Part shown: in pieces, positions 33,185-44,838 of the stretch | Layout: each line of letters begins with the position of its first letter | Position numbering within the stretch: the stretch's first letter is position 1 | Assembly (NCBI GenBank): GCA_963969345.1 | Contig: OZ017767.1 | Span: forward strand, 2,728,001-2,792,000 | Direction: 5' to 3' | From: Turbatrix aceti | Lineage: Eukaryota; Nematoda; Chromadorea; Rhabditida; Panagrolaimidae | DNA length: 64,000 nt | Program-made: the position numbers and the translations under genes | Notes under the pieces: model-generated | Told to the model about the DNA's origin: nothing | Databases searched by the model: none | What the model saw: only the letters and a program-made list of their open reading frames with translations

Positions 33185-33330
33185 GAAACAAAAATAACAT
33201 GGTGGGACCGTTGGCATGGAGCTGCGCCGGGTAATTCGTAACATCGGCCTCGGAAGCAACACCCGCTTTGGAGCCCACGTAATGCGATCCGCGTCCTGGA
33301 CGTCGTTCGACAAACAGTTTCACGGCAACT
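33185..33330 (-). pseudogene. Truncated B-type family member
   Basis: Read on the minus strand, one frame gives NDVQDADRITWAPKRV, then ITRRSSMPT, clearly matching residues about 28-62 of the B proteins (DRITWAPKRV ... RRCSMPT). Everything before and after is lost: the 5' end runs straight from ACTCAACAGTTG into the DADRITW segment, and the CIHC/CPIH half is missing. This is a decayed copy next to the 33-36 kb island. Confidence 0.7.
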
Positions 33331-33921
33331 GTTGAGTATCTGAAAAAAAGTCGATTCAAAAACGAACAGAAGCAAGAAGCGCGACGTGACAGACACGAAT
33401 TATAAACAGTCAATTGAACAGCTTTTCTGGTCACCTGACTGGAACAAAAAAATGTGCCCTTGCGCGCGTGCGTCATTATATTGGCGTTAATTTCTAACAT
33501 AAGCAGTAAGTCGCCGGTGAGCCACTACCTAAGTTGTCAATCGAGCCAGACGAGCGGCTCGGCTCGATTGAGGGATGTGCGGCCCGACCGCTGTCGTTGA
33601 CCACAAGCTGCACAAAAAAACAATGTTGTGCCAACTGAATGAAAATTAATTGGCAACTACGATCACAACTATTTCCGCCCCAAAAAAAAGTGCGCATGCC
33701 CAAAAAATCAATCCACAACTGAACAAACATTTTTATAATACATAATAATGGCACAATTATGCGGGATCAAAATTAATCACGCAAACATTGAAAAAAAATC
33801 TCGACAATTGGACCGTATTTTTTTGGCGCTATTCAAGGCATAGCATTTTGTAGACGTTGGTCAGTCGTCAGAAGCAAGAAGGCAAAAACATCGACGTGAA
33901 AAGGAGAGATGCCGATCGGAG
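33331..33921. repeat. B-like leader fragment and A-type 3' tail
   Basis: 33350-33520 resembles the B upstream leader in part. 33600-33900 is the A-type 3' tail of the gene at 33922 on the minus strand (CCAACTGAATGAAAATTAAT, CAATCCACAACTGAACAAAC). No gene. Confidence 0.5.
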
Positions 33922-34296
33922 TTAGAGTTCGGCCTGCTTCGCGGTCCAGGTGCGAACCTTGTCCAAAGACGTTCTCGGTCGACGATCCGCCTTGGGGGCC
34001 CAAGTGACGTGGATAGGGCAGACTTTTTCTTCCGAAGGAGAAGTGGGTGCCGGATGTTCGGGTTTCACGGGGGCGGGGAGGCCCATCGCGGCGTTGCAAT
34101 GAATGCAGTTCGTCGGCTCCAGGCGCAGCCGCTTGGCAGGTGGCGCCGTAGTCGGTGACAACGACAACGCCGTTGGCATGATGCAGCGCCGTTCTTCCTT
34201 GATTTCTCGGCTAAGCGACACCCGCTTGGGAGCCCACGTAACAGTGCTCGAGTAGCGAGGGGGGCGGTTAGGTGTGTCATTGGCAGGGTTGGACAT
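33922..34296 (-). CDS. A-type small WAPK/CxHC family protein (copy A4)
   Basis: A 124-residue A-type member with both VTWAPK motifs, CIHC and CPIH intact. It carries several private changes: MSNPAND start, CIMP instead of CSMP, EPTNCIHC instead of EPTTCIHC, APTS as in B1, and LDKVRTW. All are single-residue changes with the frame kept. It is divergently paired with the B-type gene at 35246. Confidence 0.7.
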   Translation of the reverse strand: MSNPANDTPNRPPRYSSTVTWAPKRVSLSREIKEERRCIMPTALSLSPTTAPPAKRLRLEPTNCIHCNAAMGLPAPVKPEHPAPTSPSEEKVCPIHVTWAPKADRRPRTSLDKVRTWTAKQAEL

Positions 34297-35245
34297 GTTG
34301 TGAAGTGAAATTGATTATCTGAAAAAAAATAGTCCATTAAAAAATGAACAGCAAAATTAAACGCGGAGTTGCAGACACGAACAGCAATCACAGAATCACT
34401 TGTCCAGAAAGCTCAGGCACAACTCAACATGCAAAACGATGCCATGCAAAGCGAGCTAAGCCAATGGATAAAAAATTATTCAATGGCAAAGGTAGGGAGC
34501 GGAACGGAAAAGTCACCGCGCAGACGGTTGGTCCAAGTAGTATACTAAATGGTTAACTTAAACTTATCGGGGATAAACGAGGGGGCGGCGCGAAGAGTTG
34601 CACATCCAGAGCCTACTACTCATGAACATACTCGCAGTGGTGCGCGCGCTGGGAAAGCCCCCTTCCTGGATAATTTTGGCGGGAAATTGGACAGCATGCC
34701 ACTTCCACTACCAGGTGCCCCTTCCGACAACCGTTAAATATTTACATTGTTTAGCGTCTTCTCACCGGTCATTCTTCGGTTTAATAATGTCTTTACCACC
34801 CTCATGAATCTTTCCTTCCTTGCAATAGACTTTCAGCTTTAGCATTCATAAATTTTGGCAGCCAGTTGCATTTTTGGGCCATTTATGACACTGTCACTAA
34901 AGAGTGTGATCGGCAAAATGCTTTCGGTTTTTCTTTTGCGGCGGTGCGAGCTCTAGAGGGCACTTCCACTTCCTAAAGCAGCGGTGCCGTCTGGCGGAGA
35001 TGAAAGCCGTTTGGCACCGCACCGCCCAATCGCTTTTTTCTTTCCTTGTGCTTATCGCTCAATTTTGGAACAACAAGTTTATCGGATACCTCTTTGAACT
35101 CGGTTAACTGTGCGCATGCACATTTTTTACCGACATGTTGTCGTGGAAATGGCAATAGCGCTATTGCAAAAGTTTTGCGCTTTTTGTGTCTGCTGTTAAT
35201 TTTTCAATTGTCAATTTTTTCAGATAATCAACTTCACTTCACAAC
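34297..35245. promoter_or_regulatory. Bidirectional spacer between copies A4 (-) and B1 (+)
   Basis: A 949-base head-to-head spacer in the canonical order: A leader, the reverse complement of GTTAACCATTTAGTATACTA near 34538-34557, central block (GGATAATTTTGGCGGG, CAGGTGCCCCTTCCGACAA), B-side block (AGGGCACTTCCACTTCCTAA) and B leader ending TTTTTTCAG. A block of about 70 bases at 34780-34860 is absent from the 53 kb spacer but present near 56630-56700. Confidence 0.65.
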
Positions 35246-35680
35246 ATGTCCACTCCCGCCGCTGCCGTCGACACACCTCGCCGCCCCTCTCGCCTCTCAA
35301 ACATCACCCCGGAGTACGCCCCCCGTCTATCGGACGTCGTCCTGGACAAGGACCGTATCACGTGGGCCCCCAAGCGGGTGACGCTCGTCCGAGAAATCGA
35401 CAAAACCGACCGGCGCTGCTCCATGCCGACGGCGTCGTCATCGACTACGGCGCCACCTGCCAAGCTACAGCGGCTGAGCCTGAGGCCGACGACTTGCATC
35501 CATTGCAACGCCGCGATGGGCATCCCCGCCCCCGTGAAACCCGAGCATCCGGCACCCACTTCTATTTCGGAAGAAAAAGTCTGCCCTATCCACGTCACTT
35601 GGGCCCCCAAGGCGGATCGTCGACCGAGAACGTCGTTGGACAAGCCTCGCACCTGGACCGCGAAGCAGGCCGAACTCTGA
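35246..35680 (+). CDS. B-type small WAPK/CxHC family protein (copy B1)
   Basis: A 144-residue B-type member. The extra length over A comes from an N-terminal insert (NITPEYAPRLSDVVLDKD) before the first ITWAPKRV at residues about 39-46. The C-terminal half (CIHC, CPIH, VTWAPKADRRPRTSLDK, TAKQAEL) is almost the same as in A. Private changes are SLRPTT, AAMGIPAP and APTSISEE. The start lies 22 bases after TTTTTTCAG and the first bases after the acceptor (ATAATCAACTTCACTTCACA) are identical to the A copies. AATAAA at 35765-35770 is a good poly(A) signal. Confidence 0.72.
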   Translation: MSTPAAAVDTPRRPSRLSNITPEYAPRLSDVVLDKDRITWAPKRVTLVREIDKTDRRCSMPTASSSTTAPPAKLQRLSLRPTTCIHCNAAMGIPAPVKPEHPAPTSISEEKVCPIHVTWAPKADRRPRTSLDKPRTWTAKQAEL

Positions 35681-37184
35681 AGTTTTCTCGTTTTTATCAT
35701 TTTCACGTCGTCGACGTTGATTTTATTGAGACACGATGTGCTGTTTCAACTATTCAATGTTTGTAATAAATACGAATTGACGAAAGTGTGTCGTTTATAA
35801 ATTTTACCGTGTTTTACTTTTTGACAGAGATTTACATGTTTTGTGTTTTTTTACGGCACTGTCACAAAAAGAGTGCTTGACAAGGTGTCGTCGCATATTT
35901 TTCAAACTTGCCTGTATAACAAAATCTGTTTTTAAACCATCCACTTGCTTCCAAGATGTAAGGTACTGCGATGGCACCTGTAAGGTATGTTCGCACTTGG
36001 ATGCGTCTCAAATGTTGTCGCGCACAAGTCGTTCGAGACGTCAGACCTGTCAGCCTGTTCCAAAAATTTTGTGATGAGTGGACGGAAAAACTCAGGTTGC
36101 GGCCCAAAAGGTATGTTCGCACTTCGATGCGCATCCAGTATGATTGCGGCATTCATTTTTAAAACAAAAAGCAATTGGCTGCGTAAACAATTTGGATAAA
36201 AAAATAGAACAAAATACAAATGTTTTTAGTACCGTAAGCACATTAAATTACCAGAATATTCCAAAAAGAAAAATAAAAGTTTTTACAGCTGATAATTTTA
36301 ACATTTCAATGCGAAATGGCAAAAAAATTGTTGTCATTTTTTTTTCACTACGCCTGCCAACACTTTCAAAAATAGCTTGTTTCGGCAGAGCGCGGCAACT
36401 GCGCAAAACAAAGTGGTAGTAAAATTAGATTTTTTAAAGTTAACAGGATTTTGAAGCTATTCATGATGGATTTTAGGTCAACATGGGCTCGACTGATATT
36501 GTATTTTTTGGCTTTTTGAGGCTTTTTAAAAACCAAAAAATCGTTTTTTGATGTGTTTTTTTTGTTTTTTTGCCGAGCGTTGTTCAGCCGCTATTTTCGA
36601 TGGTACTGTAAATCTATTTTATATCGTGTTCCTGCCAGGTGAGGTGGGCGAGGCGGAACAGGATGACAGACAATTATTTCAACGCTAGAAAACATGATAA
36701 CGATGTCGCAATGCGCACGCACGTCTCGGTCCTCCCGCGATGGCGGGAGTCCAACCCCCATGGCGCGCAATTGCTTCCATTTTCCTCTTTGTTGTTCAAT
36801 CATTATTGTTAGTTCTTCTCCTGATTTTTTTTTGCGCTCTTCTTTCTCATCTGGCCTATTTTTGTTCTTGTTGTTTTCCTTTATTACTTGTTGTGAGTGA
36901 TAAAGATACTCTATATTTCTCTGTCTATTTCTCCACCCAGGTTCGCGCTGCACCGTGCCGCGACCTGCTACCTACAACTCCCTCCACGACTCGCCTCGAA
37001 CACGCGCTCACGAGCGAGCGCGTTCGGTGAGTCCCTTGTCTTCCTTTCGCGCCCCCTTCTTCCGGCGCCCTATTTTCAATGGTGACACCGCCACAGAGTT
37101 TTTCTTTCTAAAAAATTAATTTTGTGCTTGCTTTTTTGCAGAACTTGGACACTGACCCATTGCATCTACGCCTCTACGCCTGCG
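35681..37184 (+). repeat. B-type 3' tail followed by unique GC-variable sequence
   Basis: 35690-36415 is the full-length B tail, ending near GCAGAGCGCGGCAACTGCGC. A 10-base insertion near 35945 breaks the weak tail frame seen in other copies. 36590-37030 is unique, with a probable 5' UTR exon ending at a GTGAGT donor near 37028. No protein-coding gene is supported before 37185. Confidence 0.55.
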
Positions 37185-37608
37185 ATGACGACTGATTATG
37201 AAGGTGGGTTAAACAATCAAAAAATCTATAAAAATATTGGGACGATTCAAAAATTACAAAAAATACAAAATTATATGGTTTTCCAGTTTTTTGATAACAA
37301 ACAAAAAAATCAAGGGAATTATCGGGGAAAATAATTTAGCAAAGAATGACGGTTTAACAAAAAATACGTCGTTTTATAAAATTAGAAATTAACAACAGGT
37401 TAAAATTAGGATTTAGAAAAGTAAAATTTATTTTTTAATTTTTTCTGCTGTTTATTTCCATGTTTCTTTGTCCCACCCCTTCCCCTTTTTCATTTATTTC
37501 GAACAAGTTTTGGGAAATGGCGGCCTGGCCTTTGCAGGCCTCGGCGCCAACATCCAAGCTGTAAAAAATTTCAAAAAGCAACATTTGAAATTGGACCAAA
37601 GATTTTAA
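37185..37608 (+). CDS. Candidate 39-residue spliced peptide
   Basis: Exon 37185-37203 (MTTDYE) and exon 37508-37608 join in phase to 40 codons, reading VLGNGGLAFAGLGANIQ then a basic VKNFKKQHLKLDQRF. The first exon follows a good TTTTTTGCAG acceptor at 37140, and the upstream region has a GTGAGT donor at 37028, consistent with a 5' UTR exon. The second acceptor (TTATTTCGAACAAG) is weak. No family recognised. It may be part of a longer transcript or not translated. Confidence 0.3.
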
Positions 37609-39406
37609 ATCGGTGTTGTCGGATGAGTTGTTGCCATTTGAACGGGATGTTGAGTTGATATCGCCCTGCGGTTTTTTGTATTGGCTGATGGCGTCGATCT
37701 TTGAATGTGAGTCGCGGAAGACTGGAAAATAGAGTCACGAACAGGCAGGTGACGGAACAACAAGACGGCATCTTTGAGGTGAGTTTTTCTGAAATACAGA
37801 GTTGGATGATGTCAGAAACTATTATCTCACTAACCGAGTGTCTAACGGTGCTACGCTCCTACAGGTAGTCGAAAAAGCGAGCGGCTTCAATCAGATGAAG
37901 CCAGATGCCGATCATTTCGTGAGGTGAGTCTGGCTCTGCAGTTACTCAAAGGTGCAGCGTTGTGTGTGGCTGCAGGACATCTTGACTCAAAACGATGGTT
38001 GTCGATTGAATTGAGCACGAGAGAAGGATCACGTGTTCATCCAGGTATCCAGGTAGAACACCTCCTTTTACGTTGGCGTTGTGAAGGTTTTTGATCCGAC
38101 AGAAAGAGAAGATTTGGCGACAATTCTCACGACATTGATCCAATTCCATGTCGTGGGAATGCTATCTGGGATTTTAATTGTCAAATCAAGTCTGGGGAGG
38201 TTTCTTGTTTGCATGCGTCTCTCGGCAGCAGTAAAAATTTGTTGGTTGCGTTGAAGTTGTTAATGCAGAGCTTGTGTGCGAGAAGTGTGTCGATTTCCGC
38301 TAATCAATTGAAAAATTCGACGAATTTTGCGATTTGGCACGTTAGATGGTGATTCATGCCGGACCGTTGAACAGGTGTGTTTTTGGTTGAAATTAGTGCC
38401 TGAAAATTTTTGTTGTCTTTTGAAACAATTTTTTTAATCAAAAACCAACCGAAGGTGTTAAATAAGCCAACAAGCGTATCCATTGTCAGAAACAAAAATG
38501 AAGTCAGTTTTGATATCTTGCAGCTACGGTAGGAATGATAGCATGCAGCCAATAAGGTGCTTTGAGAAAGTTCCAACCGAGGCGTCGAAAACGAAAACTT
38601 GCGAACGAAGAAAGTTGTCGAACCAGACGATAAATAGGTAGTTGTTGGAGTGGACGTTGTAGTTGTTGTTGAAAAACCAATTGCTGGATGGTGAGCGAGC
38701 GAATTTTGTGTTGAATCTCAAAAGACTGGCGGCGCCAGACCGGAGAATTCCGGATTTTGGGTTTGTGGAAACAAAATTTTTGAAAAAAAATTGGATTTTG
38801 AATTTGGTCTTGTTCGTTAAAAAAAATGTATTCCAAAAACATTTTGAGTTGCTGTACTTATTTTTTTCAACAAAAAAAGCGTATACTAAACCAACCAGCT
38901 GTACCATGATTGCGGGTGGCTTTTTCGATGATACCATTTTCGTATGGTAGAAATGTGCATGAAGATGATGTTGATGATGTAGTTGATTTCGATCCAGATT
39001 TGGATCATTGCAGATGATGATTAAGGCGAATTAAAGAATTAACTATCTGAAAAATAAAAGTTATTTTTGAAACAATGTGTAAAATAACTCACTTTTTGAC
39101 GCAGGTACCGGTTGTTGTATCCATTGGAGCCCGATATCTTTGCCGTTTAAGTGTTTCAATTGTTTGCAGCCGCACTCAGAGCTTAGGCCGTTAGATATTA
39201 GGCCGTGTCATCGGCAAGGGCATCATTGGCGGCTGAACCGAAGGGGCCAACGCTAGAAAGGCACCTGGGCCAGCCGAAGCCGGCAGCCAGCGACAAGACC
39301 AATTCGGTCAAGTCAGGCTATGTAACAACTTTTATATTTCCACCCCCGACAAACATCTATAATAGCTTATCCTGTCACTCAAGCCCCGGATAGTATGCGC
39401 GCAAAG
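37609..39406. other. Region with no supported gene
   Basis: Low-complexity and AT-rich sequence with short frames on both strands. 39205-39300 is GC-richer and could be an exon on either strand, but no consistent gene model was found. Confidence 0.35.
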
Positions 39407-40021
39407 TCAGGCAACGTCGGGCGTGCCTGCATAAATCGGGAAGCAGGCACGGCAGAATGTTTCATAACGAAGATAAGAAATAGGAGTTGATACGGGATAC
39501 AAAAGGGATGCAGACACTTCCATGGTCTGCGATGTCAACGCCGGATCGCGTGCCTCTGGATGGTGAGACACGCGGCCCCGATCATGATTGCAAATCTGAA
39601 AAAAATAGGAAGTTAGAATGAGCAGGAATTCAAAATACAACTAACCATGAATTCATCGGCGTTGGCGGTGCAATTGGCCGTTTGATGTTTGTGTTGAGTT
39701 AGTGGACATCTGCAAAAGAAAAAATTAATTGATAGACATTTGGGAGGAAGAAAAACATACCAATTTCTGCGTACGGCTAACAAAATTGTGGAAGATTTGA
39801 TGGGTCTCAAACCAGGGGTGGAATGGACATGGAGAAGAAGTGGCTTAGATCTGAAAATGAAAAATTCGATTAGAAATCCCGGAAACCATTTTTATTTTTA
39901 ACTTACCCATTTTGGATAGCGCTTCGATTTTCGTGATGCGCGGCAAGTTATAATGCTTGCAGTTGATAGTGTGAAGACGCTGGCGCATCGGCGGGTGCAG
40001 CCTGACGTGACTGTGACCCGC

Positions 40022-41422
40022 GAATCACAGTGACTATGTCACCGTGATTCTTGTTGATGGAGGATGGTTGAGTCCATGATAAAGATGAATAATGATGTTC
40101 ACGTAGAGACCTTGCGTCTGAAAAAAATTAAATTGTTTCTGATTTTTGAGAAATTCAAAAAAACATACCTTCAAAAAGAGATGAAAATTAGTGCCACGCA
40201 TTCGAACCGATTCTCTTCAGGTCCGAATGCCTCGTGGTGGCGGCCCTGGGCGGTTAAAACCGCGGCGGGCAGGCAGGAAGGCCGGCAGCCTGTGAGCCTC
40301 TTCGCTGGTCAGGCGGATGTCTGAAAAATACAAAATCCTGATTATTCGTCTCCAAATTTTCCCAGATAACTCACCATTAAGGGATGTCGCTGTGCAGGTG
40401 CCCTGGTCTTGGACGTCACCGAGGGCAGCGGGCCACGAGGCAGCCCGCCATAGTCATCCGGGTGGGACAGACTTCGTCACCCGGGACAGCGATCATCTAA
40501 CGGCTGGCAACTTTCATAAAAAGTTGCCTGGGGCCCCTCCATGAGGGCCCGGTGGAACCACCAAAGCTGCCGGTAAAAGTATGCTTCGGTGGTCGGTCTT
40601 TCGACCATGGCTGACAAACCATCCACCGCCGTTCTTTGTCTATTTGCTAGACAGAAATTTGGCCCTTGTTATGGCTCTTTTTTTTTTGGCATTTTTGCAC
40701 TTTTTTTTCTGGTGGCATTTTTAGGCACTTTTTTTTCTGTTTTACAATAATTAATAACAACACAAATAATTGAAATAATAGTAGAAATAATGCCCGACGT
40801 CGCAGGGGCTGACCGGTCCGCAACCAAGTGCGTGCCGGTCTGCGCGCACCTATTCCGGTTCTGAACCAATGGCCCATCGCTAACGGTTTGTCATATATAA
40901 ATAAATATCCCACATTTAAATCCAAAAATACCAGGTGCCCCCTATTGTCGGAACCTACCTCCGGGCCGGCACAGTGCCTCAGCCCATGCGTCGCCGATGA
41001 CTGCCTCTGAGTTGCCGTCGCCGAGTTCCTTCGGCAGTTGCGGCTGGCTGCCGGCTACGTTGAGTCTGTCGTACGGGGCGACAAAAGTTGTCGCCCCGTC
41101 GTAGCCGGCTGGGCTGGCGAGGCCCTCTGGTTTTCTCATGCCATTAATGCCCCGACGGCAGGTAGATTTGTGCCGTCGGGGACTGTGATCATTGTGGGCA
41201 TCTAGGCACCTGCAAAACATGGAAAATAAAAAAAAATACACTTAGAAAACAAGAACCCACCTTATAACCGTAATCGGTGTTTATAAACTTCTTATGGGGC
41301 TGGCGAGGCCCTCTGTGGTTCTTGGCGGCGCTCTATTCGGCAGCCGCCAAGACGCCGTTGTTGCCCCGGCGGCGGGCGACGGTAGCTACCGGTGTCGCCG
41401 TTTGACTCTTGGCCGCCGGGGC
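40022..41422. repeat. Cluster of perfect GC-rich hairpins
   Basis: Hairpins with exact or near-exact stems: 40022-40050 (GAATCAC/GTGATTC plus GTGAC/GTCAC); 40506-40528 (GGCAACTTT/AAAGTTGCC); 41073-41099 (ACGGGGCGACAA/TTGTCGCCCCGT, 3-base loop) nested inside 41051-41108 (CCGGCTACG/CGTAGCCGG); 41150-41181 (CCCCGACGGCA/TGCCGTCGGGG); 41321-41351 (CTTGGCGGC/GCCGCCAAG); 41363-41422 (GCCCCGGCGGC/GCCGCCGGGGC) enclosing GGCGAC/GTCGCC. The phrase GCTGGCGAGGCCCTCTG occurs at about 41113 and 41290, each time just before a hairpin. Function unknown. Confidence 0.75.
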
Positions 41423-43234
41423 CTTCGCCTGAGTAGGCGGATCGGGGCTTTGGCAGTGCCTGAAAAATAGAAAAAAATAATTTTTGAAAAATGCATGATT
41501 TTTAAAAATAGATTTTTCAGTGTGTAAGATTAATACAAGATTTTTCGTGGCCAAACAAATTATCCTGACGAATAACGCATCGCAATTAAATTTGTCATTT
41601 CACTAAATGTCAGTTTTGTTTGTCCATTTTCAAAATTATGATTTTTTCAAAATTACGCCTAATTTTGTGCAGCAAAGTAATTTTTTTTTAAATCAGAAAA
41701 AAAATTACCTTCTACGGTGGCTCCGTATTGTACGGGGGAGCGCTTCATAACCGGAGGCAGTGAAGCTGCTGCGTTTTGCCTTTGCAGAGGCGTACCCGAT
41801 GCCATTAAGGCGCTGCGTTGATGGCAATAATGCCTGCTATGCTCTCGAAGCCGAACGTCTGCCTGACATCTTCTGTTGTGAGATGGGTGATCCGGGAGAA
41901 ACAGAGCGTAGTGGACTTTGAACGGCTCACTTTGACAACGATTTCTGTCTGATATTGTGCCGGAGAAAACTGTACGGCAGATCGTGACAGGAGGGCTTGG
42001 AATCAGTGCGGGGGGCTTCAGGTAGTGGTCGTCGTATTCGGCGCCTTCCACCAAAGTCTAGAGCATCGGCATGAACATTTGAAGCAGGAGTCGGTGTATT
42101 TGTTGGCGTTCGAGCAAGCGTGATTGCATGAGACGAACTGAAGTCTCTGCTAAACGGCAGCTGCGTTCTGTGCGTGGCATAAGTGGCAATCCTGAAAAGA
42201 AAAAAGGTATAAATTATCAAATATTATAATTAAATTGAACCCACGGTCTGAGAAATTTTTTCTTGCTTTTATACTCAGCAGTGATTGATTGCAGCTTCGG
42301 TTCTCAGCAACGGCGTGTAGCAAATGACTTGACCAGCCTCAGGAAATCTAATCGGTTGGTTCATTTGACTTGAGGTGTTCTTGATAAAGTCTGGGGCGAA
42401 TTGTCTCTGGTCGACGGCTGTCGCGTTTTGGAGTGCGGTAAACGGCTTGAAAACTTCTAAAAAATATTTGTATATATTTTATGACTAAAATTGGAAATTG
42501 ACTCACCTGAGGGCTTCGGAAAAGATGCCATCAATGAAATTTCCGTTTCTTGCATTTTCCGGTTTGGCGTCGTTTCTTTGGCGGAAAAAAACAAAGAATA
42601 TCGGAAGCAACTGGCCTTGGCACATTTTGCAACCAGGATTTTGAGATTGATCGGCGCATTGGCTGCATGCAGGATAGGATCTGATGGCATGAATTTTGGC
42701 CGGACGCACATTTTCTTGGAAGACAGGTAATCAGAGGGTATGCTGAGGTACATCATTGGCTATTCTTGATACCTAAAAAAATTGTTAATTAAACATACAA
42801 ATTATTTTTCAAAAATCTTACCGAAAATTAAGTCTTGAAGAAAAAAAATCAATTTCGTATTTACTGATGATCGTGAGACACAGACGTCGCGTGGTAAGTT
42901 TTCTGTACCGTGGCGTAGCTGTTGGAAACGGTTGCGAATCCTGTGAATTTGTCGAGGGACAGCATCTCGACCAGGCGCAAACAAACAGTGAACCGTGTGC
43001 CGTCAGTTGTCTGAACTCGAACAAAACTGGAAACACGTCAGAGATCATTCATGTTGAGTCCGGCTTTTCATCAGCGATGTTGTCTTTGATTTCAGTTCAG
43101 AGGCCAAGTGAAACATTTCTGGTCAGATGAGTTAGAATCACAGTCGACGTTGGCATTCGTATCGAGCAGGACTGTTGACCATGTTGCCGACATAACGCGT
43201 TTGAAATTTCGTGCTCGAAGATGACCATGATTTC

Positions 43235-43526
43235 GTCTGATTTGCAGGCGCCGTAGACATTGGGGACAAAATTGTAGTCAGTGTTGTCAATTGATGGACA
43301 TCAATGAAGCGGCGTGCATGCCGAGTTTGCCAGATGCTGTCTTTGAAAATCCAGAGAACATTTTGAATTTTCCGGGGTTTGAATTGAATTTTCATGAGTG
43401 TCTGATTTGCAGGCGCCGTAGACATTGCGGACAAAAATGTAGTCAGTGTTGTCAGAAAACAGGCGTGCATGCCGAGTTTGCCAGATGCTGTCTTTGAAAA
43501 TTCAGAGAACATTTTGAATTTTCCGG
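43235..43526. repeat. Imperfect tandem duplication, period about 164 bases
   Basis: Unit 1 (about 43235-43378) and unit 2 (about 43399-43526) share GTCTGATTTGCAGGCGCCGT at the start and GAACATTTTGAATTTTCCGG at the end, with a roughly 25-base deletion in unit 2. The minus-strand frame across it repeats TTLTT...MSTAPANQT. Confidence 0.65.
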
Positions 43527-44838
43527 GTGCAAACAGATGAGAACGAAATGGCAGCGGTTCGAAAATTGCCTAAAAATGCAGTTTTTTTGTCACTTTTTGG
43601 ATATATAAAATCTTACGTTATCAAAAAAAAATCAGGAAACTGATGCTGAGACAATCTCGAATCCTTCAGGTGATGAGACTTGTAAGCATCGTGGAAGTCA
43701 AAGGATTTGAGCATTGGCGTCAGCGATGCCGATGGGATCGGGAAACATTGAATAAGCCTCATCGGAAGAATTTTGGGGCCATTCTGGCTGTTTGAGCTTC
43801 TGTCAGGCTGGCACGGTGTAGAAAAATCCTCTGCCGTGGAGAAAAAAGGTCAGGTCAGAAAGTAAGTCAGATCAGTAGCATTGAAAAGTATGCGGAATTT
43901 CTGACAAGTCAAAGACGTTCGAGTGAGAGCGATAGAAAATTGACCGAATTTTTTGTCGCAAAAGATTTGAGTCCACCTCGACAGGAGCGCGAACGTTGAT
44001 ACTTGCTTGATCGGATGCGGCGTTGTCAGATTGCAAAATGTGGTCAGTATTCAATTCGGATTTGACGTTGAAGGCGCTATGGAAGCGGTCTGATCCAAAT
44101 CGCCCGGGAATGTCAAAGCGAGGAGGTCCGTGGAGCTTCGGAAGAAAAAAAACTGTCGCCAACGTTCGATTTTGACGAGGAAACCGAAGGCGTTTCGCCG
44201 GAAATTGACAAAGAGAATTCCGATCGGTGAAGAGTGGAATCAGGCCGGATTCGATGACCGGGAAACGTTTGAAAGCAGCGGGAACGGAAGCCAAGATACT
44301 CAAACGAACGTGAAGTGATCCATGCTCACGCCAAAGAAATTCGGACTGGCGAACATCTTGAGGACGACTGGGAGACCTGTTTTGCCACGAGACATGACAT
44401 AGCGGGCGGGGATTCCAGGATCTGCAGGAGACGCGGTGATGTGGCACAGGCAGGGAAACTGAGGTGCGAGAAGGCCAAGAAGATGATAAAGATCAGGAGC
44501 ACCTTGAGATTGATGAACACTGGAGAACGGAGCACCATGCGTTGGGCGAGGACATCGAAGAGAAAAAAAAGAAGAACATGTAGAAAAAAAACGAAGAAAA
44601 TAGGACGAGCCAGAATCGCGGAACAGTAGATCAGCCGGTGGCCTGGCATGATTACTGACCGCCTCGGGGTGCTTAAAAATAAAAAAAAGATAAATTAAAG
44701 TGGATTACAAAAATGCGGAATTGTTTTATTCACTATACAAGTTGCTGGTTTGGCCTATTTTTTATTGTTTATAAAAAATACAGTTTTTGAAAAGTAAAAA
44801 TTCGGTTTTTATAAAAAATCTGGTGTTCTATATATTTT

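Larger units (their letters stand above)
39407..44447 (-). other. Unresolved minus-strand exon-like segments
   Basis: Many minus-strand splice-site pairs occur here: acceptors shown on the plus strand as CTGAAAA at about 39598, 39842, 40109, 40320, 41457 and 42193, and donors such as ATACC or CTCACC at about 39757, 40165, 40372 and 42504. Open segments include 39407-39598 (ending FCRACFPIYAGTPDVA), 41333-41462 (PPTQAKAPAAKSQTATP) and 43872-44447, a 191-codon frame (for example SDRFHSAFNVKSELNTDHI). My attempt to join the leftmost exons creates a TGA at a junction, so the model fails as read. It may be a decayed gene, a non-coding RNA or a gene with exons I mis-set. No protein family is recognised. 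Confidence 0.35.

Noticed and set aside
38524..38937. 137-codon minus-strand frame rich in Phe/Asn
   Set aside because: Composition matches AT-rich non-coding DNA; no homology or splice context.
39407..39850. Three-exon minus-strand gene ending at 39407
   Set aside because: The junction between the first two candidate exons creates a TGA, so the model is not coherent.
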